NCBI GenBank assembly: GCA_017302355.1 | Contig: JAFLDQ010000039.1 | Span: 1 to 24,996, forward strand | Length of the DNA stretch: 24,996 bases | From: Dechloromonas sp. | Lineage (GTDB): Bacteria; Pseudomonadota; Gammaproteobacteria; Burkholderiales; Rhodocyclaceae | Direction: 5' to 3' | In this document: one piece after another, positions 7,256-14,883 of the stretch | How positions within the stretch are numbered: the stretch's first letter is position 1 | Layout: each line of letters starts with the position of its first letter | Made by a program: the position numbers and the translations under genes | Notes under the pieces: model-generated | What the model saw: only the letters and a program-made list of their open reading frames with translations | Told to the model about the DNA's origin: nothing | The model's database searches: none

Positions 7256-8527
7256 TCAGTCACTTTTCTTGCGCGCTGCCGCCTGTCTTGTCTTTGCCTG
7301 GGCCTTGGGCAGCGCCTGGCGGATGATGCCCTCGCACACCTCCTGCGACATGTAGCGCGGTACCGGGTAGCCGGTGTGCGCTTCCCAGCAGGCGGCCCTC
7401 GCCAGATCGGGGATGTCGGCTTCCCGCAGGGTCTCGAGAAAGGTCGGAATGCCGAGGTCGGCATTCAGCTGGTCCACCGCATCGAGGAACTTCTCGGCCA
7501 GGACTTCCGCCGATTCATCCTCGCTGCCGACCCCGGCCCGCACCGCCAGCAGCGCGAGACGCCCGGCGATGGCGGGCAGCGAGTAGCGCAGCACGTAGGG
7601 CAGCATGATGGCATTGGCCAGACCATGCGGCGTATGGTACTTGCCGCCGAACTGGTGGGCGATCGCATGCACGTAGCCGACGTTGGCCCGTGTGAACGCA
7701 AACCCGGCATAGGTCGAGGCCAGCGCCATCTTTTCGCGGGCCTCCAGGTTGTTGCCGTCGCGGTAGGCGGTGCGCAGGTTCTCGAAGATCAGGCCGACCG
7801 CGGAAAGCGCCATGCCGTCGGAGTAGGACGTGGTCCAGTTGCCGACGAAGGCCTCGATGGCGTGGGTCAGGGCGTCGATCCCCGTCGCCGCCGTCACCTG
7901 CGGCGGCAGACCGGTCATCAGCAAGGGATCGAGCGCGGCCATTTTCGGCACCAGGCGCGGATCGATGATGACCATCTTCTTGCCCGCCTCGGGGTCGGAG
8001 ATCACCGCAGCCACCGTGACCTCCGAACCGGTGCCCGCGGTCGTCGGCACCGCGTAGATACGGACGGGCGAGCGCAGCCCCTTGAAGTAGCCGGCCAGGT
8101 TCCGCAACGGTTTCGGGTTGGCCACCGCCACGGCGATGGCCTTCGAGGCATCCATGGGCGATCCGCCGCCAAAGGCGACAATCGCGTCGCAGTCGTGCTC
8201 CCGGAAAAACTCGATGCCTTTCTCGATCAGCGGGATGGGCGCATCCGGGGTAATTTCGTCGAAGACCACATAGGTCGCGCCACCGGCGGTCAGCGCATCG
8301 GTCAGCGAGCGCAGCAACCCCAGCCTGGAAATGATCGTGTCGGTGACGATCAGGATCTTCCGGTGGCCAAACCCCGCGATCGCCTGCCCGAGGCGCCCGC
8401 TCGAGCCGGGACCGACGAGCAGCGTCGGCTGGGGAATGGGGATGAAACGGGTCACCAGGCCTGCACCCTTCATCAGGGCGCCAAGCCCGGCGGCGCGGAC
8501 GGAATCGCTCAACAGATCGGCCAACAA
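7256..8527 (-). CDS. Iron-containing (group III) alcohol dehydrogenase
   Basis: NAD(P)-dependent Fe-type dehydrogenase interconverting alcohols and aldehydes. The family signatures are all present: GGGSPMDASKA for nucleotide binding, PTTAGTGSE, and the metal site DALTHAIEA plus VHAIAHQFGGKYHTPHG. The four metal ligands (Asp and His four residues apart, then two His fourteen apart) are conserved as in FucO. Two starts are possible. A TTG at 8581 gives 441 residues but has no good ribosome site. A TTG at 8525-8527 (423 residues) lies 7 nt after GAGGAG and is preferred. No ATG fits near the N-terminus. It sits between yicC and the acyl reductase-like gene on the same strand, 73 nt from the latter. 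The context suggests reduction of the aldehyde that enzyme would produce; the substrate is not shown by sequence. Confidence 0.9.
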   Translation of the reverse strand: MLADLLSDSVRAAGLGALMKGAGLVTRFIPIPQPTLLVGPGSSGRLGQAIAGFGHRKILIVTDTIISRLGLLRSLTDALTAGGATYVVFDEITPDAPIPLIEKGIEFFREHDCDAIVAFGGGSPMDASKAIAVAVANPKPLRNLAGYFKGLRSPVRIYAVPTTAGTGSEVTVAAVISDPEAGKKMVIIDPRLVPKMAALDPLLMTGLPPQVTAATGIDALTHAIEAFVGNWTTSYSDGMALSAVGLIFENLRTAYRDGNNLEAREKMALASTYAGFAFTRANVGYVHAIAHQFGGKYHTPHGLANAIMLPYVLRYSLPAIAGRLALLAVRAGVGSEDESAEVLAEKFLDAVDQLNADLGIPTFLETLREADIPDLARAACWEAHTGYPVPRYMSQEVCEGIIRQALPKAQAKTRQAAARKKSD

Positions 8528-8636
8528 GTCACTTCTCCTCAGGAAATTCACCAACGGGACGTCCCGCAAGTATGCCTTCAATTCAGGCCGTTGCGGAACC
8601 GGTTTGCGCAGCCGACTCTCGGACGCGGTCGAACCG

Positions 8637-9503
8637 CTATTCCAGATTCTGGATCTGCTCGCGCATCTGTTCGATCAGCAGCTTGAGGTCCATCGACGCC
8701 TGCGAGACTTCGGTGATCGCCGACTTCGAGCCGAGCGTGTTGGCCTCGCGGTTGAGCTCCTGCATCAGGAAATCGAGGCGCTTGCCGCAGGCGCCCCCCT
8801 GTCGGAGCACCCGCTCGACCTCATCGAGGTGCGTCGTCAGCCTGCTCAATTCCTCGGCCACGTCGATGCGCGTCGCGAAGACGGCGATCTCCTGCAGGAC
8901 GCGCTCGTCGTTGGCGCCGCCCAGCGCCTCGGCCAGGCGCTGCCGCAACTTCTCGGTATACAGGGCCTGCGCCTCGGGAATCCGCGGCGCCACCCGGCGG
9001 ACAATGTCGCGCATGGCATTGACGCGGTCGACGATCATTGCGGCCAGTTTTTCCCCTTCGCGGCCGCGGCTCGCGGAAAATTCGTCGAGCACCCCGCACG
9101 CCAGTTCGAGCACCTGCGGCCCGAGCGCCGCGTGGTCGATCGACTGGTCGCCGAAGATCCCCGGCCAGCGCAGCACGTCGTTGACCGACAGCGGCGCCGC
9201 TTCCGGCAGCACCCGGCCGACGCGGTCGTTGAGGACGCGCAGTGTCGCGAGAAGGTCGGCGTTGAGATCGAGCTGGTCGGCGCCGTTGGCCGACGCATTC
9301 AGGGACAGGCGGCACTCGACCTTGCCGCGGGCGATGCGCGCGGCAAGCAGTTCGCGCAACGGCATTTCGAGCGCGCGCAGATCCTCGGCGATGCGAAAGT
9401 GGAAATCGAGATAGCGCGAATTGACGCTCTTGAGCTCGAATTGCAGCGTCCCTCGCGCAAATTCACGCGTCTTCACTGCATAACCGGTCATGCTGCAAAT
9501 CAT
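8637..9503 (-). CDS. yicC: YicC family endoribonuclease
   Basis: 288-residue member of the YicC/YloC family, shown in E. coli and Bacillus to be an endoribonuclease; E. coli YicC takes part in sRNA RyhB decay. It starts MICSMTGYA, the hallmark N-terminus, and contains ELKSVNSRYLD, ARGKVEC and a C-terminal KRLDFLMQELNREANTLGSK segment typical of the DUF1732 part. The frame is open 33 codons further upstream, but those residues do not match the family and would cross the promoter region. The start at 9503 has GGAG upstream. It is divergent from the kinase-PP2C-rph operon; yicC next to rph is also the E. coli arrangement, which supports a shared RNA-processing context. Confidence 0.95.
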   Translation of the reverse strand: MICSMTGYAVKTREFARGTLQFELKSVNSRYLDFHFRIAEDLRALEMPLRELLAARIARGKVECRLSLNASANGADQLDLNADLLATLRVLNDRVGRVLPEAAPLSVNDVLRWPGIFGDQSIDHAALGPQVLELACGVLDEFSASRGREGEKLAAMIVDRVNAMRDIVRRVAPRIPEAQALYTEKLRQRLAEALGGANDERVLQEIAVFATRIDVAEELSRLTTHLDEVERVLRQGGACGKRLDFLMQELNREANTLGSKSAITEVSQASMDLKLLIEQMREQIQNLE

Positions 9504-9521
9504 CGTTCGGGGGTCTCCAGC

Positions 9522-9549
9522 TTTACAGGCCGGACAACACGCCCGACAA
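9522..9549 (-). promoter_or_regulatory. Overlapping promoter-like boxes for yicC
   Basis: On the minus strand TTGTCG (9544-9549) and TGTAAA (9522-9527) are 16 nt apart, ending about 19 nt before the yicC start. The boxes coincide with those of the divergent plus-strand promoter, so the two polymerase sites would exclude each other. Match quality is moderate. Confidence 0.35.
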
Positions 9550-9550
9550 T
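9522..9550 (+). promoter_or_regulatory. Promoter-like boxes for kinase-PP2C-rph operon
   Basis: TTTACA (9522-9527) and GACAAT (9545-9550) are separated by 17 nt, 32 nt before the chosen kinase ATG. An in-frame ATG at 9549 falls inside the -10 box, supporting the later start at 9582. Confidence 0.5.
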
Positions 9551-9581
9551 GCCTGAATTTTGCATCATAACCGCGAGATCG

Positions 9582-10529
9582 ATGGCGCAACAAGCCAACC
9601 ACGCGTTACCCGATGGCTTCCAGATCGAGGAATACACGATAACCCGTCAGCTCTCGCTCGGCGGCTTTTCGATCGTCTATCTGGCGACCGACGCCCAGGG
9701 CAACCGCGTCGCGATCAAGGAATATCTTCCGAACAGTCTCGCCCTGCGCGACCAGGGGGAGATCAGGCCGCTGATCACGGCCGAACATCAGGGTGCGTTC
9801 CGCTACGGGATGAAGTGCTTCTTCGAGGAAGGGCGCGCCCTGGCCCGTCTTTCCCACCCCAATGTCATTCGCGTGCTCAACTTCTTCCGCGCCAACGACA
9901 CGGTATACATGGTCATGGAGTACGAACGCGGGCGCACGCTGCAGGAATACGCCCAGACCCACCGCGGCGGGGTTACCGAGCGCTTCCTCCGCGGCGTCTT
10001 CACCCGACTGCTCAACGGCCTCCGCGAGGTGCATTCGCACAAGCTGCTGCATCTCGATCTCAAGCCCTCAAACATCTACCTGCGCGGCGACAACACCCCG
10101 GTGCTGATCGACTTCGGCGCCGCCCGGCAGACGCTGGCATCCGACCAGCCGATGCTCAAGCCGATGTACACGCCGGGCTTCGCGTCGCCGGAACACTACG
10201 GGTCGCGCCAGGATCTCGGTCCGTGGAGCGACATCTACAGCGTCGGCGCATCAATGTACGCGTGCATTGCCGGCAGTTCCCCGCAGGCCGCCAACGAGCG
10301 TTACCGGAGCGACACCCTGGCGCCGGCCATGATGCGCTGGGAGGGCCAATATTCGGATCGCCTGCTCGAAATCATCGACTGGTGCCTCAACCTCAATCAC
10401 TTCTACCGCCCGCAGAGCGTCTTCGCGCTGCAGAGGGCGCTGGTCGAGACGGCGACGCCACCCGTCCCCAAGGAATCACGCAACTGGCTCAACCGCTTTG
10501 TCGGCAATTACAAGAAAGAACACCGATGA
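9582..10529 (+). CDS. Soluble Hanks-type serine/threonine protein kinase
   Basis: Eukaryotic-like protein kinase of 315 residues, with no transmembrane segment or sensor domain visible after the kinase fold. Catalytic features are intact: glycine-rich loop LSLGGFSIVYLA (24-35), Lys46 in VAIKEYLP, HLDLKPSN at 157-164 (Asp159 catalytic, HLD instead of HRD), DFG at 177-179, the SPEHYG activation-loop end near 202-207, and DIYSVG near 217. The frame is open far upstream through the yicC antisense strand; ATG 9582 is chosen because it follows the promoter boxes and gives a normal N-terminus. Its stop overlaps the start of the PP2C gene (ATGA), a typical kinase/phosphatase pair. Unlike the PpkA/PppA pairs of type VI secretion loci, no secretion genes are nearby. 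Targets are unknown; genes downstream in the operon act in RNA and nucleotide metabolism. Confidence 0.9.
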   Translation: MAQQANHALPDGFQIEEYTITRQLSLGGFSIVYLATDAQGNRVAIKEYLPNSLALRDQGEIRPLITAEHQGAFRYGMKCFFEEGRALARLSHPNVIRVLNFFRANDTVYMVMEYERGRTLQEYAQTHRGGVTERFLRGVFTRLLNGLREVHSHKLLHLDLKPSNIYLRGDNTPVLIDFGAARQTLASDQPMLKPMYTPGFASPEHYGSRQDLGPWSDIYSVGASMYACIAGSSPQAANERYRSDTLAPAMMRWEGQYSDRLLEIIDWCLNLNHFYRPQSVFALQRALVETATPPVPKESRNWLNRFVGNYKKEHR

Positions 10530-11452
10530 GATTCACGATCTACCAGGACAGTCGCCAGGGAGGGCGCGGCAACAACGAGGACCGGACCACCTATTGCTAC
10601 TCGCGCGAAGCGCTCCTGATGGTGGTTGCGGACGGCATGGGCGGTCATCACCACGGCGAGATCGCCTCCCAGATCGCCGTCCAGACCCTCGCCGACAGTT
10701 TCCAGCGCGAGGCGCGGCCGGCCCTGGCCGACCCCTTCCGCTTTCTGCAGAAGGGTCTGACCAACGCCCATGACGCCATTCTCGACTATACGGTGCGGCA
10801 TCGCCTGCGCGACACGCCGCGCACCACCTGCGTCGCCTGCGTCGTCCAGGACAACGTCGCCTGCTGGGCGCACGCCGGTGACTCGCGGCTGTTCCAGATG
10901 CGCGGCGGCAAGGTGATCGCCCAGACGCGGGACCATTCGCGGGTCCGCTTCCTGATCGAGGAAGGAGTGCTTTCGGAGACGCAGGCGGCCCTGCACCCCG
11001 AGCGCAACAAGATCTACAGCTGCCTGGGCAGCCCCAGTCCGCCGGAAATCGAGTTCTCGCGCAAGACCCCGCTCAATCATGGAGACATCCTGCTGCTGTG
11101 CAGCGACGGGCTGTGGGGCGAAGTCAGCGGCGGGGAGATGGCCGTCGCCCTCAAGGGCGCCAATCTGGTGCACGCGATGCCGATGCTGCTGGCGCAGGCC
11201 GAAGCCAGGGGCGGCATGCAAGCCGACAACCTTTCGGTGGTCGTCGTGCGCTGGGAGGACGCCTATGTCGAGGAGCCGAGCAGCGTGATTTCGACCCAGG
11301 CAATGGGCTGCAACGAGGTTGCCACGCACATGGAAGAATTCGGCCGCGATCCCGCGCACAAGATCGATCTCAGCGAAGAGGAGATCGAGGAGGCGATCGA
11401 GGAGATCCGTTCCACCATCGAGAAGTTCAACCCGAGGAAGCCAGGACAATGA
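10526..11452 (+). CDS. PP2C-family Ser/Thr protein phosphatase
   Basis: Metal-dependent phosphatase of 308 residues, probably reversing the adjacent kinase. Metal-binding motifs are present: NNEDR (16-20), VADGMGG (34-40), [16 protein letters not shown] and ADNLSVVVV. After the catalytic fold (ending near residue 245) comes an extension of about 60 residues, ending in an acidic predicted helix ([18 protein letters not shown]) and a basic PRKPGQ end. The ATG overlaps the kinase stop as ATGA, and the TGA overlaps the rph start in the same way, so kinase, phosphatase and RNase PH should be translated in coupled fashion. No signal peptide or membrane segment is seen, so it acts in the cytosol. 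Confidence 0.93.
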   Translation: MRFTIYQDSRQGGRGNNEDRTTYCYSREALLMVVADGMGGHHHGEIASQIAVQTLADSFQREARPALADPFRFLQKGLTNAHDAILDYTVRHRLRDTPRTTCVACVVQDNVACWAHAGDSRLFQMRGGKVIAQTRDHSRVRFLIEEGVLSETQAALHPERNKIYSCLGSPSPPEIEFSRKTPLNHGDILLLCSDGLWGEVSGGEMAVALKGANLVHAMPMLLAQAEARGGMQADNLSVVVVRWEDAYVEEPSSVISTQAMGCNEVATHMEEFGRDPAHKIDLSEEEIEEAIEEIRSTIEKFNPRKPGQ

Positions 11453-12171
11453 GCATGCGCCCCAGCCAACGCCTACCCGACCAGATGCGCCCCGTCCGCC
11501 TGACCCGCAACTTCACCCGCCACGCCGAAGGTTCGGTGCTGATCGAAATGGGCGACACGCGCGTGCTGTGCACCGCCAGCGTCGAGGAGAGCCTGCCGCC
11601 CTTCCTGCGCGGCAAGGGCCAGGGCTGGGTCACCGCCGAATACGGCATGCTGCCGCGCTCGACGCACACCCGCACCGCGCGCGAGGCGGCCAGGGGCAAG
11701 CAGAGCGGCCGCACCCAGGAAATCCAGCGCCTGATCGGCCGCAGCCTGCGCGCGGTCACCGACCTGAAAGCCCTCGGCGAACGCCAGATCACGCTCGATT
11801 GCGACGTCCTCCAGGCCGATGGCGGCACCCGCTGCGCCTCGATCACCGGCGCCTGGGTGGCGCTCCACGAGGCTTGCGAGAAGCTGGTGCGGACCGGCAG
11901 GCTGCCGGCCAATCCGCTGCGTGACCACGTCGCCGCAGTCTCGGCAGGCATCTACCAGGGCGCTCCGGTGCTCGACCTCGATTACGCGGAAGACTCCGGT
12001 TGCGACACCGACATGAACGTCGTCATGACCGGCGCCGGCGGCATCGTCGAGATCCAGGGCACCGCCGAAGGCGCGCCATTCACCCGGCCGCAGATGAACA
12101 CCCTGACCGACCTCGCCGAAGCCGGCATCCACCAACTCATCGCCGCCCAGCAGAGGGCGCTCGCCACATGA
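11449..12171 (+). CDS. rph: RNase PH
   Basis: Phosphate-dependent 3'-5' exoribonuclease that trims tRNA 3' ends. The 240-residue product begins [16 protein letters not shown], followed by family motifs [31 protein letters not shown], the [19 protein letters not shown] phosphate-binding region, [13 protein letters not shown] and the GTAEGAPF end. Length is normal, and the key Arg/Asp residues of the PDX fold appear intact. The ATG overlaps the PP2C stop (ATGA), and its own stop overlaps the rdgB start. A second ATG two codons later is possible. Confidence 0.97.
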   Translation: MSMRPSQRLPDQMRPVRLTRNFTRHAEGSVLIEMGDTRVLCTASVEESLPPFLRGKGQGWVTAEYGMLPRSTHTRTAREAARGKQSGRTQEIQRLIGRSLRAVTDLKALGERQITLDCDVLQADGGTRCASITGAWVALHEACEKLVRTGRLPANPLRDHVAAVSAGIYQGAPVLDLDYAEDSGCDTDMNVVMTGAGGIVEIQGTAEGAPFTRPQMNTLTDLAEAGIHQLIAAQQRALAT

Positions 12172-12755
12172 AGAAGATCGTCCTCGCGTCGAACAACGCC
12201 AAGAAGATGAACGAGCTGAACGCCCTGCTGGCGCCGCTCGGTTTCGAGGTCATTACCCAGGGCCAGCTCGGCATCCCGGAAGCCGAGGAGCCGCACTGCA
12301 CCTTCGTCGAGAACGCGCTGGCCAAGGCCAGGCACGCCGCGAAGCTCTCCGGCCTGCCGGCGCTCGCCGACGATTCCGGACTCTGCGTCGCGGCGCTCGG
12401 CGGGGCCCCCGGCGTCCATTCGGCGCGCTATGCCGGCGAGCCGAAATCGGACGCCCGCAACAACGAGAAACTGCTGGCCGATCTTGGCGGGCATGGCAAC
12501 CGCGCCGCCCACTTCGTCTCGGTGATCGTCGTCGTCCGCCACGCCGACGATCCGCAGCCGCTGATCGCCGAGGGCGAATGGCACGGGGAAATCCTTCGCG
12601 CGCCGCGCGGCGAGAGCGGCTTCGGCTATGACCCGCTGTTCCATGTGCGCGATTTCGACCGGTCCGCCGCCGAACTCGACGCCGCCACCAAGAACCGCCT
12701 GTCGCATCGCGGCCAGGCCATCCGGAAGCTGATCGACCGCCTGCCGACGCTGTAA
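12168..12755 (+). CDS. rdgB: XTP/dITP pyrophosphatase (RdgB/HAM1)
   Basis: House-cleaning enzyme hydrolysing dITP, XTP and ITP to monophosphates so that they are not incorporated into nucleic acids. The 195-residue product has the family's N-terminal [38 protein letters not shown] (catalytic acidic pair), [20 protein letters not shown] and [10 protein letters not shown] motifs in order. It is slightly short, as in many betaproteobacteria. The start overlaps the rph stop by ATGA, the third such overlap in the operon. hemW follows after 5 nt; rph-rdgB-hemW is a widely conserved order. Confidence 0.97.
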   Translation: MKKIVLASNNAKKMNELNALLAPLGFEVITQGQLGIPEAEEPHCTFVENALAKARHAAKLSGLPALADDSGLCVAALGGAPGVHSARYAGEPKSDARNNEKLLADLGGHGNRAAHFVSVIVVVRHADDPQPLIAEGEWHGEILRAPRGESGFGYDPLFHVRDFDRSAAELDAATKNRLSHRGQAIRKLIDRLPTL

Positions 12756-12760
12756 GCGCC

Positions 12761-13975
12761 TTGGTCCGCAGCATCCCGATTTTTGCCCAGATTGGGGCGT
12801 CGACCGCGACCGGCAGCGAATTCCGCGTTGCGCCGCCACTGGCGCTCTACGTGCACGTGCCGTGGTGCGTGCGCAAGTGCCCCTACTGCGACTTCAACTC
12901 GCACGAAGCTCGCGACGCCATTCCGGAAAGCGCTTACGTCGCCGCGCTGATCGCCGACCTGCAATCGGCGCTGCCGCTGATCTGGGGCCGGCCGCTGGTC
13001 AGCGTATTCTTCGGCGGCGGCACGCCCAGCCTGCTGTCGCCAGCGGCCATCGACGAACTGATCGCCGCCTTCCGCGCGCTCGCCATGCTCTCGCCGGCAG
13101 CCGAAATCACCCTCGAAGCCAACCCCGGCGCGGTCGAGGCGGAAAAGTTCGCCGGCTTCCGCGCCGCCGGCGTCAATCGCCTGTCACTCGGCATCCAGAG
13201 CTTCGACAACGCCCATCTCAAGGCGCTCGGCCGCATCCACGGCGCCGCCGAAGCAAGCCGCGCCGCGCGCCTCGCGGGCGGTCACTTCGATTCGTTCAAC
13301 CTCGACCTGATGTACGGTCTGCCCGGCCAGACGGAGGAGCAAGCGCTCACCGACGTCGAAACCGCGCTGGCCTTTGCACCGCCGCACCTCTCGTGCTACC
13401 AGTTGACGCTGGAGCCGAACACCCGCTTCGCCGCCTTCCCGCCGCAACTGCCCGACGATGATCGGTCCGCCGACATGCAGGAGGCCATCGAAGCCCGGCT
13501 GGCTGCCGCCGGATACGCCAACTACGAAACCTCGGCCTTTGCGCGGACCGGCCACCAGTGCCGTCACAATCTCAACTACTGGCATTTCGGCGATTATCTC
13601 GGCATCGGCGCCGGCGCCCATTCCAAGCTGACGCTGCACGACCGCGTGCTGCGCCAGATGCGCTGGAAGCACCCGGGCGCGTATCTCGAAAAGGTGCGCG
13701 CCGGGTCGCCGGTGCAGGAAACGAACGAGGTCGCCCGCGGCCAGCTTCCCTTCGAGTTCCTGATGAACGCGTTGCGTCTCGCCGCGGGATTCCCGCCTGC
13801 GCTGTTCGAAGCACGGACGGGGCAGCCGGTCGGCCGCATCCTGCCGCAGCTGCGGGCCGCCGCCGCCGACGGCCTGATCGACCTCGTTCCCGAGCGCATC
13901 GCCCCGACGCCGCGCGGACGGCGCTTGCTCAACGTCCTGCTCGAACGTTTTCTCGACGACGAGCGGGCGAACTGA
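12761..13975 (+). CDS. hemW: Radical SAM heme chaperone HemW
   Basis: Cytosolic heme-trafficking protein related to the coproporphyrinogen dehydrogenase HemN. The radical SAM cluster motif CVRKCPYC gives C36, C40 and C43. Other family features are YVHVPWC, FFGGGTPSLL, EANPG, GVNRLSLGIQSF, DLMYGLPGQT and HNLNYW. A C-terminal HemN-type domain occupies about the last 100 residues. The start is uncertain: a TTG at 12761 gives 404 residues, 5 nt after rdgB, with no strong ribosome site. No ATG or GTG lies between it and the conserved LALYVHVP segment, so TTG with translational re-initiation is preferred. It is the last gene of the operon and is followed by a hairpin. Confidence 0.93.
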   Translation: MVRSIPIFAQIGASTATGSEFRVAPPLALYVHVPWCVRKCPYCDFNSHEARDAIPESAYVAALIADLQSALPLIWGRPLVSVFFGGGTPSLLSPAAIDELIAAFRALAMLSPAAEITLEANPGAVEAEKFAGFRAAGVNRLSLGIQSFDNAHLKALGRIHGAAEASRAARLAGGHFDSFNLDLMYGLPGQTEEQALTDVETALAFAPPHLSCYQLTLEPNTRFAAFPPQLPDDDRSADMQEAIEARLAAAGYANYETSAFARTGHQCRHNLNYWHFGDYLGIGAGAHSKLTLHDRVLRQMRWKHPGAYLEKVRAGSPVQETNEVARGQLPFEFLMNALRLAAGFPPALFEARTGQPVGRILPQLRAAAADGLIDLVPERIAPTPRGRRLLNVLLERFLDDERAN

Positions 13976-13979
13976 CACC

Positions 13980-14001
13980 GTCCGGCCGGCGGCCGCCGGA
14001 C
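13980..14001. terminator. Hairpin after hemW
   Basis: Arms GTCCGGC and GCCGGAC flank an 8-nt loop, starting 5 nt after the hemW stop and facing the convergent yidB-like gene. No T-run follows, so it may act together with the neighbouring double-hairpin repeat as a bidirectional terminator. Confidence 0.5.
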
Positions 14002-14024
14002 AAGCGCCGATTCATTTGCGATGG

Positions 14025-14091
14025 GTCATTCCGGCGCATGCCGGAATCCAGAAAGACCAAGCTACTGGATGCCGGCTTTCGCCGGTATGAC
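14025..14091. repeat. Dispersed two-hairpin (REP/dRS3-like) element
   Basis: Two 27-base units in inverted orientation (14025-14051 and 14065-14091) are separated by 13 nt. The left unit starts GTCATTCCGGCG and the right ends CGCCGGTATGAC; each can also fold on itself (CCGGC...GCCGG). Comparing the left unit with the reverse complement of the right shows about 5 mismatches over 27. Read on the minus strand it encodes the familiar SRHP...IPACAGMT string seen when such repeats are mistranslated. It lies between convergent genes, a usual site for such elements. Confidence 0.75.
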
Positions 14092-14109
14092 AAAAAGATC
14101 GGCTTTTCC

Positions 14110-14520
14110 CTAGCCGAACAATCCGCCCTTCTTCAGCAGGTCCAGTCCCTGGCTCAGCAGATCGCCCCCCTGCGGCAGCTGGCCATTCGGCGTCAGCTGG
14201 TCGATCAGTTGCGGCAGGACGCTGGCCAGGCTGCCCGAAGCCTGCTGCGGGCTGACGCCGAGTTGCGCGGCGAGGTCGTGCAGCGCCGAGCCGCCCAGCA
14301 CATTCTCGACCTGCTCGCCCGAAACCGGGAGATTCTGGCCGTTCGCCACCCACGAGTTGACGACATCGCCGAGCCCGCCCTGCTGGAACGACCGGATGAT
14401 CCCCTCCAGACCCCCGGTCTGCGGGTTGTTGATGAGTTGCAGCGCGGCTTGCAGCATGGCGCTGCTGCCGCCGGACTCGCCGCCGGCAAGCGCGCCGGCA
14501 ACCTGATCGAGAAGGCCCAT
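14110..14520 (-). CDS. yidB: YidB-like (DUF937) protein
   Basis: 136-residue small protein of the DUF937/YidB family, function unknown. It starts MGLLDQVAGALAGG, then LQAALQLINNPQTGGLEGII and a conserved QGGLGDVVNSWVANGQNLPVS core. A helical LHDLAAQLGVSPQQASGSLA segment and a C-terminal QLPQGGDLLSQGLDLL motif follow. The composition is Gly/Leu/Gln-rich and there is no signal peptide or membrane segment. GGAG precedes the ATG. Although near the double-hairpin repeat, its own coding sequence looks intact. Confidence 0.88.
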   Translation of the reverse strand: MGLLDQVAGALAGGESGGSSAMLQAALQLINNPQTGGLEGIIRSFQQGGLGDVVNSWVANGQNLPVSGEQVENVLGGSALHDLAAQLGVSPQQASGSLASVLPQLIDQLTPNGQLPQGGDLLSQGLDLLKKGGLFG

Positions 14521-14662
14521 GAGTTGATTCTCCGGTAGATGGTGTGATCGTCATCGTAACCGAAGCCACGCAGGAATGGCGCGCGGAATGGCCCCTGCCT
14601 CCCGTCGGCGAGAGCGGCTCCCGGCGGCCGGGCCGCGGCGCGTGGATGGTCCGTTGGCTTTC

Positions 14663-14706
14663 TGTGGATTCCCGGCGTCTTTTCGGGGGATTTCTTGTGG
14701 ATTCCC
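14663..14706 (+). repeat. Direct repeat pair upstream of pit promoter
   Basis: TGTGGATTCCC occurs exactly at 14663-14673 and 14696-14706. The start-to-start distance of 33 nt is about three helical turns, and the second copy ends 2 nt before the -35 box. The arrangement suggests a regulator-binding site; the regulator is unknown. Confidence 0.5.
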
Positions 14707-14708
14707 TG

Positions 14709-14737
14709 TTGACCGGGGCGCGCGAGGTGCACATACT
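14709..14737 (+). promoter_or_regulatory. Sigma-70-like promoter of first pit operon
   Basis: TTGACC (14709-14714), a 17-nt spacer and CATACT (14732-14737) form a good promoter match, about 147 nt before the pit ATG. Confidence 0.6.
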
Positions 14738-14740
14738 CTC

Positions 14741-14765
14741 ATGTGGGGCGAGGGGCGTTCCACAT
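14741..14765 (+). promoter_or_regulatory. Inverted repeat at the predicted transcription start
   Basis: ATGTGG (14741-14746) and CCACAT (14760-14765) flank 13 nt immediately after the -10 box. It could be an operator overlapping +1 or a 5' stem-loop in the leader. Confidence 0.35.
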
Positions 14766-14883
14766 TGCGGGTGCAGGTGGTGCGGTGAGGTTCTGTCCAT
14801 TATTACCCGATGCGTGCTGGTTGCGGCATCCTTTCCGACGGAGCCGCGGAGAGTGAACGAGTGACAACAACTGGGGCAGATCA

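Larger units (their letters stand above)
14521..14883. other. Intergenic region upstream of first pit operon
   Basis: 363 nt between the divergent yidB-like and pit genes. It holds a good promoter (14709-14737), a pair of direct repeats (14663-14706) and an inverted repeat at the expected transcription start (14741-14765). The only ORF, on the plus strand at 14544-14864, has no recognisable domain and is probably not translated. The leader of pit would be about 140 nt. Confidence 0.6.

Noticed and set aside
5254..7326. 690-codon plus-strand ORF opposite the acyl reductase-like gene
   Set aside because: Translation is low-quality, His/Arg/Asp-rich and matches nothing; it is the antisense of a good coding frame.
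8331..9581. Long N-terminal extension of the kinase frame through the yicC antisense region
   Set aside because: The frame is merely open; no domain is encoded there, and promoter-like boxes and a normal kinase N-terminus support the start at 9582.
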